64,000 nucleotides of DNA from Mycosarcoma maydis (taxonomy: Eukaryota > Basidiomycota > Ustilaginomycetes > Ustilaginales). Below, in pieces: positions 41,584 to 52,476 of this stretch; the stretch's first letter is position 1; the number at the start of each line of letters is the position of its first letter. The notes under the pieces were generated by a model that ran no database searches, was not told where the DNA came from, and saw only the letters and a program-made list of their open reading frames with translations. Made by a program: the position numbers and the translations under genes. The stretch lies in NCBI RefSeq assembly GCF_000328475.2, contig NC_026481.1:434001-498000 (forward strand). The letters run 5' to 3'.

Positions 41584-43048
41584 CTACTTGAGGTTGATGG
41601 TCACACTAGCGAGAGTACCAGGCAGGTCACTTGAGCCTTGTGCGTACAAGAAGTAAACACTTCCCAGCGCGATCAGCCCGAGCAACAGCACGCTCGAAGC
41701 GAGCAGCACAAACTCGGTGCTGACATCCTTCTTCTCACACGCTGCACCTGCCCAATAGGTCTTTTTGCCCTTGCGCTGCTCGGTAGGCTTGCACTGGCAG
41801 CGGTAGCAAGGCTTTCCGCCCTTGTTCGTCTTGACAGCCTTGCCGTGGCCCGAGCAGTTGTTGGTGGCCGTTTCGAGCGAAGACTGCGACGTGAAGCAGG
41901 TGCCTGCGAGGTTCTTGGGCAGAGGCGATGGACGCGAGGAGGGCTTCTCGGAGACGAAAGCGTCTTGGCGGACGGCGGCGTCATATGAGAGCTCAGAGGG
42001 GCGTTCGAGGAAGGGATGCAGTACATCCGACGACCGCTTGACGAGTAGGCGGGAAGCATCACTGTCGACGGTATCGGTGACGACAAACGCAATCGAGGCT
42101 GCACGGCCTTGCTCCTCAGATCGAGTCTGGAAGAGCGAGGTAACTTGCTCGACAGCAGCGCGGACCAGCTCCTTGGCCTTCAGATACTCGGCACTGTCGG
42201 TACCGTAGGTAATCTCCACATTCCGGAGACCAGAGAAGCGCAAAGGCTGCAATGTCAGGTCCTGCGTTGCCGACTCGGGCTTGCTCGTCTTCAACTTGGC
42301 AAGCAATGCTTCGGCCGATCGCAGCTCGTCCTCGAGCTTGTCGAATGTTGACGACTTGAATGAAGCTACCTGTTGAGACCATGTCGCTGTGACCTTATCA
42401 GACTTTGAGGTCAACCACTCAAGGCTGGCGCTGAAGCCGTCCAGGAAGCTTCCGGTGAGGTGCGAGAGCGTCGACTCGGACGCCTTGAGCGCTCGCGAAG
42501 CACTGGACATGTAGCTGTCAAACAGAGCATCGAAAGAACTGGAGCTGGGCGCACTGTCGATGCTGTGCGTGGCATGGACTCCGTTCGGGATCACATCTTG
42601 CAACAAGTAACAAAGATAACAATACATCAACAGCAAACAGAAAAGGGCGTTAGCTATTGTCCATCTGGAGAAGCGTTAATCTGGCATGTGCTTACTCACC
42701 CTCATACGCAGATCCATGCATGAGTACCAGCAAACGATTCTGCTCATCCTGATGACCGTCAAACAGGCGCTCGACCATAGTGCGCTGATCGATCTGCACG
42801 TCACCGTGCTTGTTGCTGCGCAGCACATGTGCCCATGTCGCCGAGTCGTCCAATTCTGAAGCATCGCCAATATCAATGTGGTGCGAAAGAATGCGGTGCG
42901 CCTCATCTGCATTGACGCTGATGGGAGCAGCGGCGAGGTTGTGGGCAGGAGAGAGGTAGAGACTGGTTTTCGCAGAAGCGCCTGTGACTGCGACTGTAGC
43001 CGCTGTCAAGGCCAAAGACGCCAGTGACGCACCGGCGATACGGACCAT
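41584..43048 (-). CDS. DUF3844 / Vps3844-type ER membrane protein, one intron
   Basis: Exon 1 is 43048-42700 and exon 2 is 42596-41584. The 103-nt intron (GTGAGT...GCAAG) splits a codon after SAYEG and joins to DVIPNG, giving 453 aa. There is an N-terminal signal peptide (about 5-26). The luminal part is Ser/Ala/Leu-rich. The conserved C-terminal DUF3844 domain holds ~10 cysteines in an EGF-like spacing (CFTSQSSLETATNNCSGHG ... CYRCQCKP ... CEKKD). A single membrane helix follows (about 415-440), then a short tail. Family knowledge: a fungal single-pass protein linked to ER/vacuolar sorting, without a firmly assigned activity. The signal peptide, Cys-rich luminal domain and TM order fit a type I membrane protein. 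Confidence 0.85.
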
Positions 43049-43811
43049 CTTGTGCTGATCCCTGCCCGGCGTTGATGAACAATGTGTGAGGCGAATCTGA
43101 TGGTGTGGATCGAGACGATGGGAGTGAAGGATGAATATGTATTATTGACTGAAAATGCGCTTGCACAGTCATGAGTCGTGAGTGCCTCAGCTTACAAGAC
43201 ACAACTAACTTCACGCACGATTCGTGATTCGTTATTCGTGATTCGTGATTGTGATTCATGATTTTCGTGATTGTTGATTCTGTGATTGTCGTCTTTAGTT
43301 CTGGCGTAGCCTCTGCCCCTAAGCAGTGCGGACCAAATCACGAATTCACTGATAAATCTCTGATCTCTGCCATCCTTACGTCTGTGCGACCAATTCACGA
43401 TTCACGATGGGATTTTTTTCTGGTGCGTGGTGCGGTGCACGGTCACCGCGAGCCGATGGATGAAATTTGTTAGGTCGACAACCGTTATCACTTGTCTTCT
43501 TGTCTCGTGTCTGGAGACATCCGTGATCTTTTCAGCGACTACAACCTCCCGAGTCCTAAGAGAGCCTTTGCTCGTCGCAGCCGGCGCCTCAGATCTCACG
43601 AAGCGTACGGTCCCATGCTGCAGAGCGTTGGCCTCTGAACGAGCTCACCACAGTCATGACAATGTGAGAGACAGACAAAAGAATGGTATTCTACGCTTCC
43701 ATGATAGAAGACGCATCAAGACAGGACAGAGACACAGAGAGACATTCACGATTAAAGAGAGTGAAAGAGAGTGGAAGGATATTCAAGGCTATATGAAGGC
43801 TAACTAGGCAG
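43049..43811. other. Intergenic, DUF3844 promoter to EFR3 3' end
   Basis: 763 bp. A dense cluster of degenerate TTCGTGATT words is at about 43211-43275, with GATTCACGATGG near 43396. No gene seen. Confidence 0.5.
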
Positions 43812-46800
43812 CTACGACGTGTATGGCGGGCTGATGGGCGCAGTGCCGTTTGTGATACCTTTGGCCGGAATGGCCGACCAGGAGGTATCTCGGCCGAGTC
43901 GCGACGCATCCTCGTCGACACCTACCTTGAGCGAGTCGAGGATGGCCACCGCACTGGTACCGTTGCTGCCATTGGCGCTCGTGACCACGGGTCCACGACG
44001 CGACTCCCTCCGGCTGGCACGGCGATCGGTGCTCAGAGATCCGTCTTGAGTGGTGCCGTTGGCCTGCTTTGACGAGAGGGACGCAGCAGTTCCCAGAGCC
44101 TCTCGCAGGTCATTGACACCTGTCGAAGGCGCCTGCATGCTGATACGGCTGTTCTTGTTGACCGAGGCCGACGATGCGTTGCTGCCGTTGACAAACGCAT
44201 TTCCGCCCGCACTGAGCCCGTTGATGGGCGTGTACGACGGACGGCGAGAGGCCTGCTGCGAACCAGTCCCAAGCGACGAGTGCGCATATGGGCTGGAGCC
44301 AGCAAAGGCTTCGTCCACAGCAATGCCGACGTTCCAATCGCGCTCCAACCAGCGCTTGAGCGTTGCGGCATCGAGCTGCGTAGCCGACTGCAGCTTCGAG
44401 CTGGAAGCAAGACTGTTGATAACTAAAGCGCCGTTCAACGACGGCGAGCTGCTGCTGCTCGACTCTCCGAGTTGGTTGATGCTGCCCACCGCCGAAAAGG
44501 GCACAACCTCGGAAGGCAAGGTCAGACCACCCACCGGCGACGGTCCAGGCTCGATGCCGAGCGAGGGAATCTGAGACAAGACACCCTGGGCGGCGCGAGA
44601 TACGGAATCGGTATCGAACGTCTCGCCAAGCTTGGCCAGCACACGAGCTGCCACCATGCGCGATGAAAGACGGCGCTGGTTCTCGAGTCCAGTATTGACC
44701 GTAGCGCCGTGTACCGTCAGGCGGCTGCCTGCATCCTTGTCGAGTGCAACCAGCATAGGTGTCAGAGCCAGCGCGGCACTGCAGGGTAGCGCAGTGACCG
44801 CATGCTCGAGCGCTTGAGCCACAGCGACATAGTCGACGGGAAGTGCTGCAGTCGATTCGGCTGCTGGTGTGCCCGAGCCGCCGCTGCTGAGCGAGCCAGG
44901 CCGACCAGGATCCGCATTGATGCGGTCGATTTGGGGCAGAAGCTCCAGCGGCGACTCTCGCAGGTTGCCGAGCACCTGAGCAGGCGGCGAAAGGCTCTTG
45001 CTGAGGCACATGACGTGGGCAGCAGCACCAATTGCATGCACAACGCCGATCGCATCGCTCACCTTTTCGCCGATGGGAGCGGCAGCGAACACGGCACTCT
45101 CGCGCTCGAGCTGCTCGCGGTCGAATTCGTCTCGGAAAAGAGTGATGAGCGTCTGGGCGTACGCGAGACGCACGGCGTGGTTGGGCGAAGCGAGGAGGCT
45201 GGCAGTAGGAAGGATCGAAGCGGGAGCGACACGGTTGCGTGTGCCGGCGTGGGCCAAACCGATCTTGCTGTCGGTCGAGGCGGCTGCTGCCTTGCCCTTT
45301 TCTGCCCCGTTAGACTTGACATCGACAGCCTCGTGGATCTCTCCGCTGGACTGATGTGTGGCTTTGAGCACGCCCTGGAGACAGAAGAGAAGAACACGAA
45401 TGCTCTCGTCGCGTTGTTCGGGACCGGCGTTGGCAAGACGCTGTCGATGAAGGTGACTGCTGAGGTCCTGCTGCTGACCACGGTGGACCGCACCGAGGTT
45501 GTTGCTCGCCTTGACGGAAGCAGCATCCGAGATGGATTCAGGCATCTGGAGCGCGGCGATACGGCCAGAAATCTCTTCGACAATGTCGTTGATCTGGTCG
45601 GCATAGTAGACGTGCGTTCCAAGGCCGCTGATGCAGTCGACGAGCGGAGGCAGGAGGCTATCGCGCGTGTCCTTGTACACTCTGCGGACGGCGAGAGCAC
45701 AGAGATTGCTGAGAGTGTCCGAGGTGCTGAGACCGATCAAGCTGAGCTGGCCGGTGAGGATGGTGCGCGACATTTGGATGAGCGAGAGGTGTTTGTTGGT
45801 GGCCTTGCCCTCGCCATTCTCGGCGAGGTGGTCTACAAGCGTATCGAGCACTACGAATCGGTACTGGAGCGAGGTCCAGCTGCAGAGGGACTCTGCAAGC
45901 CAGCAGCACCATTCAGGGTCATCCCAGTGAGAGACAAGCTGACGACCGTCCTTGGGGACTGGGATGGACAAAGCGGACTTGTTGTCGAGCCAAGCAATGA
46001 CATTCTGCACGATGCTCTGCACCTGGGCTGCATCTGCATGACGAAGGAGGCCACGAAGAGTGCCGATGGCGGCCGAGATGACGTCCTCGGAGGAGGGACC
46101 CTTTTCTCCGGCGACGTGGGCTGAGATGGAACGTGTGCGACGGATGGCAAGCGGCTTTTTGGCAATGTTGAACTCGGCGTATGTAGGCTCTCCTTCGGTG
46201 GCCTTGTTGGACTCGCTGCGAAGCCAATCAAGAGTGACGCGGTTGGCCTTTGCGTTCTCGACAAGAGCGGGAGTGAGGAGTGAAAGAAGCTGCTTAAAGT
46301 TGGACGAGTAGATGGCGTCCGAGGCGACGGCTCCAGCAAGCGCACCCAGGCCGATGAGTCGAGTACGGTTGCGCTGCTCTGCGTCTTCGCCAAGCGTAGC
46401 ATCTGCGCCGAGGGGACGTTCCACAGCAAGCAAAGCAAAGGAGCGCAAAAGGCGTTGGAAACCTTCGTCGACCACAGAGGAGGCAGGGTCGAGGAAGGAA
46501 GCGAGGGCGTAAAAGGCGCTGGCAGCTCGAGCGCTGATCTCGAGATCGCGTGGACGCGCGGATGTAGGCTGTGCAGCGTCGAGAGCGGCGGCGATGATGG
46601 ACTGCGAGGGCTTGATAAAGTAGTTGAGCGAGTTCTTGCACTCGGTGAGCAGGTTCTTGGTGATGGCGAGCGTGATCATGAGGGCCGCCTTGCCCTTGTC
46701 AGCGGCAGGGCCGGAAGCTTTGGCAGCGCGAGCATCCGCCTGCGCCTTGGACTCGAGGAGATTGCCCACCTTTGTGAGTTTGGCGGGTTTGTTCTGGGCA

Positions 46801-46925
46801 TAGTAGGTAAGACGGCCGAGCTCGTTGGAATTGGGACGGTACTCGGGAGCGGAAGTGATGAGAGCCTTGGGAGGCGGATAACAGTCGTCGACGAGTTTTT
46901 TGTGATTCGACTTTGGGATGCACAT
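43812..46925 (-). CDS. EFR3: EFR3 homologue, plasma-membrane scaffold of the PI4-kinase (Stt4) complex
   Basis: 1037 aa from ATG 46925. The start MCIPKSNHKKLVDDCYPP is the family N-terminus, with Cys2 (possible acylation) and a basic patch. A long alpha-helical, ARM/HEAT-like body of about 750 residues follows (for example MITLAITKNLLTECKNSL and SNFKQLLSLLTPALVENA), then a disordered Ser/Asn/Gly-rich C-terminus. EFR3 anchors Ypp1/TTC7 and the PI4-kinase Stt4 at the plasma membrane to make PI4P. The frame is open 11 codons further upstream but without an ATG. A possible 5'-leader intron of 61 nt (donor GTAAGC at 47001, acceptor ACAAG at 46941) would lie just upstream. Confidence 0.88.
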   Translation of the reverse strand: MCIPKSNHKKLVDDCYPPPKALITSAPEYRPNSNELGRLTYYAQNKPAKLTKVGNLLESKAQADARAAKASGPAADKGKAALMITLAITKNLLTECKNSLNYFIKPSQSIIAAALDAAQPTSARPRDLEISARAASAFYALASFLDPASSVVDEGFQRLLRSFALLAVERPLGADATLGEDAEQRNRTRLIGLGALAGAVASDAIYSSNFKQLLSLLTPALVENAKANRVTLDWLRSESNKATEGEPTYAEFNIAKKPLAIRRTRSISAHVAGEKGPSSEDVISAAIGTLRGLLRHADAAQVQSIVQNVIAWLDNKSALSIPVPKDGRQLVSHWDDPEWCCWLAESLCSWTSLQYRFVVLDTLVDHLAENGEGKATNKHLSLIQMSRTILTGQLSLIGLSTSDTLSNLCALAVRRVYKDTRDSLLPPLVDCISGLGTHVYYADQINDIVEEISGRIAALQMPESISDAASVKASNNLGAVHRGQQQDLSSHLHRQRLANAGPEQRDESIRVLLFCLQGVLKATHQSSGEIHEAVDVKSNGAEKGKAAAASTDSKIGLAHAGTRNRVAPASILPTASLLASPNHAVRLAYAQTLITLFRDEFDREQLERESAVFAAAPIGEKVSDAIGVVHAIGAAAHVMCLSKSLSPPAQVLGNLRESPLELLPQIDRINADPGRPGSLSSGGSGTPAAESTAALPVDYVAVAQALEHAVTALPCSAALALTPMLVALDKDAGSRLTVHGATVNTGLENQRRLSSRMVAARVLAKLGETFDTDSVSRAAQGVLSQIPSLGIEPGPSPVGGLTLPSEVVPFSAVGSINQLGESSSSSSPSLNGALVINSLASSSKLQSATQLDAATLKRWLERDWNVGIAVDEAFAGSSPYAHSSLGTGSQQASRRPSYTPINGLSAGGNAFVNGSNASSASVNKNSRISMQAPSTGVNDLREALGTAASLSSKQANGTTQDGSLSTDRRASRRESRRGPVVTSANGSNGTSAVAILDSLKVGVDEDASRLGRDTSWSAIPAKGITNGTAPISPPYTS

Positions 46926-47497
46926 GGTGGGCAATCGGCACTTGTACAGTGAGTGCAATTGAAGTGATGCAACCGTGAGAAGTCGAGCTGGCGATGCTTA
47001 CAGGTAGCGGAGCCAAAGGGAGCTGCGTTGTCCGATCCGATGTGAGCAGGCGGGTGCGATGAAGGAAGAATAGTGTCCAGGCCAGCGAAGAGGATCGAAG
47101 CAAAGAAAAGGCGGTAGCTGGCTTCCACACGCTCCAAGGGCGATAGCGAATGAGGATCAGGATAAGGACGAAGAGAAGGAGGGGGGGAGGAGAAAGGAGG
47201 ACCCGAGGACAAAAGCGAAAGGGCCGTGGTGCATCATCATTCGTGATTCACGATTCAGCTTCGTGCTCGTTGAGAATGTTGGCTGCCAAGTGAGTTGAAA
47301 TTCGTCATTGCAGAGACATTACACTTGACTGTGTACAGTACAGTACAGTACCGCACTGTTCTCTGTAGAGATGCACAGTCGTGAGTGCTCGCTCGTTGCT
47401 GAAAGCGGCTGCTGCCAAACGAAATCATGAATAAGTTTATTCACGATTCAAGCCAATTAAAAAAAAAATAAAAATCCGAATTTGCGGCTCAACTCAC

Positions 47498-47528
47498 TCA
47501 CACTCACCACTCACCACTCACCACTCAC
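47498..47528. repeat. Heptamer array CACTCAC x about 4
   Basis: Head-to-tail CACTCAC units; a shorter copy of the same kind is near 33847-33868. The period is again 7 bp but the unit differs from TTCACGA. Confidence 0.8.
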
Positions 47529-48811
47529 ACTGTGACTTTGCGTGTCGAAATGCGGAGTAAACTCGTGACCAGTACGACAAACAAAAGCGGTCAGTGCGCC
47601 ACACACAGACCGCTTTTGCTCGAACAGAGGTAAATTTGTTATTATTGCGAACACAGAAAGGAAACCAATCGTGAATCACGAATGTACGACATAAGTTAGT
47701 ATTCACAATTCATGATTGTTCGAGTGGGTGTGCACAGTACTGTACTGTACACTGAACTAGCCTATACTGTAAGTTATTGTGTATTGTACAGTCACGAGTA
47801 GAATACTGTGCAAATCAGGAACATCGACTTTTTTCTGTTTCTGTTTCTGTTTCTTTTTTTCCCGTTTGGGAGACGTTTGCGCACCTTGATGCACAGCTGT
47901 GGTCAAACAGGTGGAACACGACGGGCCGTGTGGGAAAGAGATGGGTTCAGGGGTGCTTCACAGCATCATTCGGGTGATATAACACCTTGAGTATGATTGA
48001 TCGTGGTGGGAGCTTCAGGCGTTGTTCAGGAGGACAGGTTTGTGCATGCGAATCATGCGGGGCAAACTCGAAACTCGTGACTGGAGCTGCTGTGGATAGA
48101 TGGCTCTGGTAGCCGCCTTGACTCTCCGCTCTTTCTTGGTTCCAATCGTGTTTCTGTACGGGGTTCGGCAAAGGCACAAAAAGTCTTTTGAGGCTCACCG
48201 GCTGAGAATTTTCATTGTGAATCACGAATGCAGAGAACGACAAGCACCAAGGTTAGCTTGTGTGGCGCTGCGCATAGACCGGAGCCGCCAGCACAGATTG
48301 CGTTTCCTTGTTTGTTACCCGCAGTGCACGAAGCGAGCCGAAGCTGGCCTGAATCGTGAATGCAACTCACGAATCCTTACTGTGTACTGTACGGGAAGAA
48401 AAATCGTGAATTCTGCTGGGACACTCGTGACTTAAACTACAGCAGCCGCCTATTTCCCCCACATTCACGATAACGACTACGATTACAATTACGATTTACG
48501 AATCATGATTCTGGAAAATTGACAATTTGGTATTGAGCAACGTGTGAAAGCGGAGCCTCCAATTGCGAACCAGACCTTGACGAGGCTTATGTCAGCATCA
48601 CACAAAGTTCGAGAAAATTAATCGAGCCAAGGTCGATACGCTCTAACAGCTGCAATGATCTTCCACGACCACAACAGCAGCCAGACACGTCACCTGCAGC
48701 TGCAGCTGCAGCTGCGGTGTTGGTGGCGACGGCACGCCACAGCAACCAGCGCTCCACGCTTGGTTGTGAGCCTCGCGTGCCACGAGGTTGCGCTGAGGTG
48801 TCAGTTTTTCC

Positions 48812-48842
48812 ATTCGTGATTCGTGATTCGTGATTCACGATT
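48812..48842. repeat. Heptamer array TCGTGAT x 3 meeting TTCACGATT
   Basis: Three TCGTGAT units run directly into an inverted TTCACGATT, so the array has a short palindromic end. Confidence 0.85.
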
Positions 48843-49390
48843 GTGATACTCCTCGGGCCAGGTATGTTTAACGCCGAGATTCGTAAAACGGGCACACTGA
48901 CGACTTGGGTTGGCGAAATCGTGAATCACAAATGTGACCTGCATATTCTTGATTGTTGCGGCTGCTCTGAGTCAAAAAGTTGATAGTGACACGCTTCAGC
49001 CACTTTTCTAGCCACGTCAACAACCAGAACAAAGACACGTATATACACACAGACCTTGGACTCTTCTCGCTTGCTCCTTGTTCATAACATTGGCTTTGCG
49101 GGTCGATCCCTCTGTAGCTCCTCAAGAATACGATTACTGGTCCATTTCTGGCGTCAACCTGGAACAGCCCTCACTCAGCACAGCGCTAGGGCCCAGTGGC
49201 AACCCTTTGAGCCGTGTGTCGGCCTCTCCGTCTGGCTCAGTTTGTGCGCACGTCGCCGGTAAGCTCAGCTTTCGAGCTCAGCTTTCGGATGCTCCTTTTG
49301 GGCTGATCGGTCATCACATTCGCTAGCTAGGAACCGTCAAAGCCTTCGTCGGTCGATCTAGACACATTTCGGAAGCACCGTCCGTCAGCC

Positions 49391-51220
49391 ATGGTTTCGC
49401 ACGCTCGCTCACATTCGGGCAGTGGCGAGCTGCCACGGCGTCGTGCATGGTCCGCCCGTCAACTAGGCGTGTCTCTTGCTCTTGCCATTCTCACCTCACT
49501 CACTCTGCTCTTGCTCTCTGGATCGACTACCTCGGTCACCGCCGCCGTCAGTGGCGCCCGACCTGCTCTCTTTCGCTCACCAGCGTCCGACAACTCGCGA
49601 GGCGCAGATTTCCTCCAGCATGTGCTCACCAAGCCGAGAACACAGCCTCGGTCCGCAGCTGCTCCCTCGCTCGACACAGAGCCCATCTGCCGTCCCACAG
49701 GTCAGATCGAAGACGCCTCTTGCGACTACGAAACAGTGGAAACGATCAACTCGCAATTCTTTGATCGTCTCGACGCGCTTCGCAAGACCGACTTTTTCAA
49801 GTTTTACAAGGTCAACCTCTTCAAAGAATGTCCCTTTTGGAACGAGAACGGCTTCTGCATGAACAGAGCCTGCAGTGTAGAGACCGAGGACGAGTCCAAC
49901 GTCCCTGAAGAATTCCGCGTCAATCGTCTCAGTTCGGTCACCACTGCTTCTCCCAACGATGTCGTCATGACCGGTTCCGATGCCAGCTGTTCCTGCTCGT
50001 CGACCGAATTCTGTCATTTGGACGACGAGTCTTCCGATCAAGGCGTCTACGTCGACCTCTTGAAGAATCCTGAGCGCTTCACCGGCTATGCTGGTCCGAG
50101 CGCAAATCGAGTCTGGAAGTCGATCTACGAGGAGAATTGCTTCAACGGCGTCAAGTTTGTCGAGCCCGCCAGGCCTACTTGGTCTGGCGGCACTGGCTTT
50201 GTCGACAAAAGCCTGCTACACAGCTCCAGCCCGGCGCTCGGCGGCCTGCCAAGCGGGTTCAGCGGTCTCGTTTCGTCCTTACAAGCCCCTCTCGACAGCG
50301 GTGACAGCGAACAGTGTCTCGAGAAGCGCGTCTTCTATCGCATCATCTCTGGCTTGCATGCATCCATCTCGATCCACATCTGTCACGACTTTCTCGACAC
50401 CAAGACGGGCGAATGGGCGCCCAACCTCGAATGCTTCATCACACGGATCGCCGAGCATCCAGAACGTTTGCAAAACGTCTACTTTGACTATGTGCTTTTG
50501 CTTCGCGCTCTTTCGCGTCTGGACGACTCGAAGCAAAACTTTTCGCTACGTGCAGGAGATTCGATCGAAGACGCTCTGGCCGTAGCCCAGCTGGACGAAT
50601 TGATTCAAGACGCTCGCGCCTGCCCGACCACGTTCGACGAAGCACAAATGTTCAACGGTCAGAATCGCGATTCGCTCGAACTCAAGCAGGAGTTCAGGCA
50701 GCATTTCAGGAACATATCCACCATCATGGACTGCGTAGGATGCGACAAGTGCAGGTTGTGGGGCAAGTTGCAGGTCAACGGCATTGGCACCGCGCTCAAG
50801 TTGCTCTTCAATCGAAACGATGAGCGAGATGGCGTCGGCGAGGTCAAGCTGCAGAAGAGTGAATTGGTGGCGTTGGTCAATGCGGCGCACAGGATCGCAG
50901 AAAGTTTGAGGGCAGTAGAGCGCTTTAGAGACATGTACCAGGAGCAGAGGTTAGCTAGCGACAAGGCCGAGCAGACCAAGACGCTAGAACACTCGAGTCA
51001 CACCAAGCGTGTTGCGCAGGCGAATGCTACGAGCGCAAAGAGTTTCGACCAGGCTCAAGAATCAGCGCAAGACGAGACGTTGTTCAAGCACTGGCTTTGT
51101 TGGCTCGAGAAGCAAGTTGCAGCGTGTCAGCGATCGCTCGTACATTGCCTGCAGGCGGTAGGCATCGGTGTCGCTGGGCGATCGCACAATAGTGGTAGCG
51201 GTAAACATTCAGAGCTATAG
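49391..51220 (+). CDS. ERO1: ER oxidoreductin ERO1
   Basis: 609 aa. A hydrophobic N-terminal signal/anchor lies at about 28-50. The ERO1 fold starts with CRPTGQIEDASCDYETVE. The flexible shuttle pair is Cys156-x4-Cys161 (FCMNRAC, within ECPFWNENGFCMNRAC). FAD-site signatures include ISGLHASISIHICHDFLD and YFDYVLLLRAL. The active site is CVGCDKC (Cys448, 451, 454), followed by CRLWGKLQVNGIGTALKLL. The flavoenzyme reoxidises protein disulphide isomerase in the ER lumen using O2. The C-terminal ~100 residues have a Glu/Lys/Gln-rich segment and a modest hydrophobic stretch, and extend beyond the core. It starts at the first ATG with a signal peptide behind it and is convergent with cardiolipin synthase (110 bp). 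Confidence 0.96.
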   Translation: MVSHARSHSGSGELPRRRAWSARQLGVSLALAILTSLTLLLLSGSTTSVTAAVSGARPALFRSPASDNSRGADFLQHVLTKPRTQPRSAAAPSLDTEPICRPTGQIEDASCDYETVETINSQFFDRLDALRKTDFFKFYKVNLFKECPFWNENGFCMNRACSVETEDESNVPEEFRVNRLSSVTTASPNDVVMTGSDASCSCSSTEFCHLDDESSDQGVYVDLLKNPERFTGYAGPSANRVWKSIYEENCFNGVKFVEPARPTWSGGTGFVDKSLLHSSSPALGGLPSGFSGLVSSLQAPLDSGDSEQCLEKRVFYRIISGLHASISIHICHDFLDTKTGEWAPNLECFITRIAEHPERLQNVYFDYVLLLRALSRLDDSKQNFSLRAGDSIEDALAVAQLDELIQDARACPTTFDEAQMFNGQNRDSLELKQEFRQHFRNISTIMDCVGCDKCRLWGKLQVNGIGTALKLLFNRNDERDGVGEVKLQKSELVALVNAAHRIAESLRAVERFRDMYQEQRLASDKAEQTKTLEHSSHTKRVAQANATSAKSFDQAQESAQDETLFKHWLCWLEKQVAACQRSLVHCLQAVGIGVAGRSHNSGSGKHSEL

Positions 51221-51330
51221 ATACGTTTCTTCACGATCAGTCTCAATTGTACTTTTATTCATCACAAATACGTCGACTTAAGCCAAATTTTTCGAGACGG
51301 TTGCAGCTTGTGCAATGCGCAAGAGTATTG

Positions 51331-52476
51331 CTATGACGGTGGCGATGGAGGCTTGAGCGAGCTCCTCATCCTTTGGGATACGTTGGAAGCGCTTGTTGCG
51401 AGCACTTTGGCTGTTCCTGCGCCGCCTAGATAGCCGATGCCGGACCAGATGGTTGTTGCAGCTGTGATCCACATGAGTGCTGTGAGGGAGGGGTCTATGT
51501 AGCGCTTTGCATTTGCCACAGTGGAGCCGTAGGGGCTGGAGGGATGAATGTGGTGGTTGGTGCTTGGCATCAAGGTGGGTGGTGGTTGTTCGGGGAAGAG
51601 GATGGGGTACAAAGTCAAGCATCCTAGCAGTAAGAGTTGTAGGAATGTGTTGTATTTGCTGATCGTGGTGGGAGTGACGCTTGCACTGGGTAGACGCGGG
51701 TTGAAGTAGCGAGCCACGCTTTTGGGCGGTTCCAAAGTGCGGTAGCGGATGACAAACGCTGAAACCACCAAAGCTATGTCGCGACCGAGGATGATCATGG
51801 TAAGTGATAGCGGAAGCATACCGGATACCGCGAGTGAGATCACCATGGTGGTCACGAGCGCTTTATCGGCAGCCGGGTCCGCGATGGATCCGAACACCGT
51901 GTATTTGCGCGTCCGTCGCGCTATCCAACCGTCAAGCACGTCAGTGAGCGAGGCGACAAACAGGAGTGCACACGCAGGCACAAACTGATGCGTTGCCACC
52001 AGGTACCCGATATACGGCGTCGCCAGCAGACGCGAGATGGTGAGCATATTGGGGACAGTCAGTATGTCTTCGGACAGTGCAGGTTTTGGCGGTGAGCGTG
52101 GTGCTGGTGATGGCGTCGACGTTTGCGTATCGGTGGGTGGCTGTTGCGAGCGCACTTGCCAAGAACATGAAAAGCTGCGCGAATGCGAGCCAACACCGTT
52201 GCGTATCCAAGCTCGACTTGGCCGTTGCGAATGTAGTGCTAGTATCTGAGCAGTCTTTGACTTGCATACCGATCGCGATACGTCTCGTGCACTCGCTCTA
52301 GATGCTCTCTGCAAGCTGCTAGCAGGGGGAACAAATGAAGCAGTGGGCAAGCAAGCGCTCGACCAAAACCAAGGCAGTCGAAAGCAAGTGGATGCCGACA
52401 CCGGCCAAGCTGCCTTGCTTGCCGCAACACCGCGCAGAGCCGGAGCGCACCGCAAGAGCCCTACGGTGATAGCCAT
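51331..52476 (-). CDS. CRD1: Cardiolipin synthase (CDP-alcohol phosphatidyltransferase)
   Basis: 381 aa from ATG 52476. The N-terminal ~130 residues are Arg/Ser/Ala-rich with few acidic residues, as expected of a mitochondrial presequence. The catalytic domain starts ILTVPNMLTISRLLATPYIG and carries the full CDP-OH-P signature D-G-x2-A-R-x8-G-x3-D-x3-D (DGWIAR ... GSIADPAAD), with membrane helices on both sides. By family, it condenses phosphatidylglycerol with CDP-diacylglycerol in the inner mitochondrial membrane. A PG-phosphate synthase is less likely, because fungal Pgs1 belongs to the phospholipase D-type family. The frame continues upstream without an ATG into an 8-bp repeat. It is divergent from BET4 with only 351 bp between start codons. 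Confidence 0.9.
   Translation of the reverse strand: MAITVGLLRCAPALRGVAASKAAWPVSASTCFRLPWFWSSACLPTASFVPPASSLQRASRASARDVSRSVCKSKTAQILALHSQRPSRAWIRNGVGSHSRSFSCSWQVRSQQPPTDTQTSTPSPAPRSPPKPALSEDILTVPNMLTISRLLATPYIGYLVATHQFVPACALLFVASLTDVLDGWIARRTRKYTVFGSIADPAADKALVTTMVISLAVSGMLPLSLTMIILGRDIALVVSAFVIRYRTLEPPKSVARYFNPRLPSASVTPTTISKYNTFLQLLLLGCLTLYPILFPEQPPPTLMPSTNHHIHPSSPYGSTVANAKRYIDPSLTALMWITAATTIWSGIGYLGGAGTAKVLATSASNVSQRMRSSLKPPSPPS

Larger units (their letters stand above)
46926..49390. other. Long divergent intergenic region, EFR3 / ERO1
   Basis: 2.5 kb without a supported gene. It contains CAGTA pentamer repeats (47333-47353) and the inverse TACTG repeats (47737-47753), an A-rich run (47459-47474), a CACTCAC heptamer array (47498-47528), GCAGCT repeats (48697-48714), a TCGTGAT array (48812-48842) and many single TCACGAAT words. 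The ~300 bp before the ERO1 ATG is an open, leader-like stretch. Confidence 0.5.

Noticed and set aside
49078..49326. 82-codon plus-strand open stretch upstream of ERO1
   Set aside because: It has no ATG (begins at TTG), no recognisable domain and lies where the ERO1 leader is expected. An upstream exon was considered, but no good donor leads from it into ERO1.
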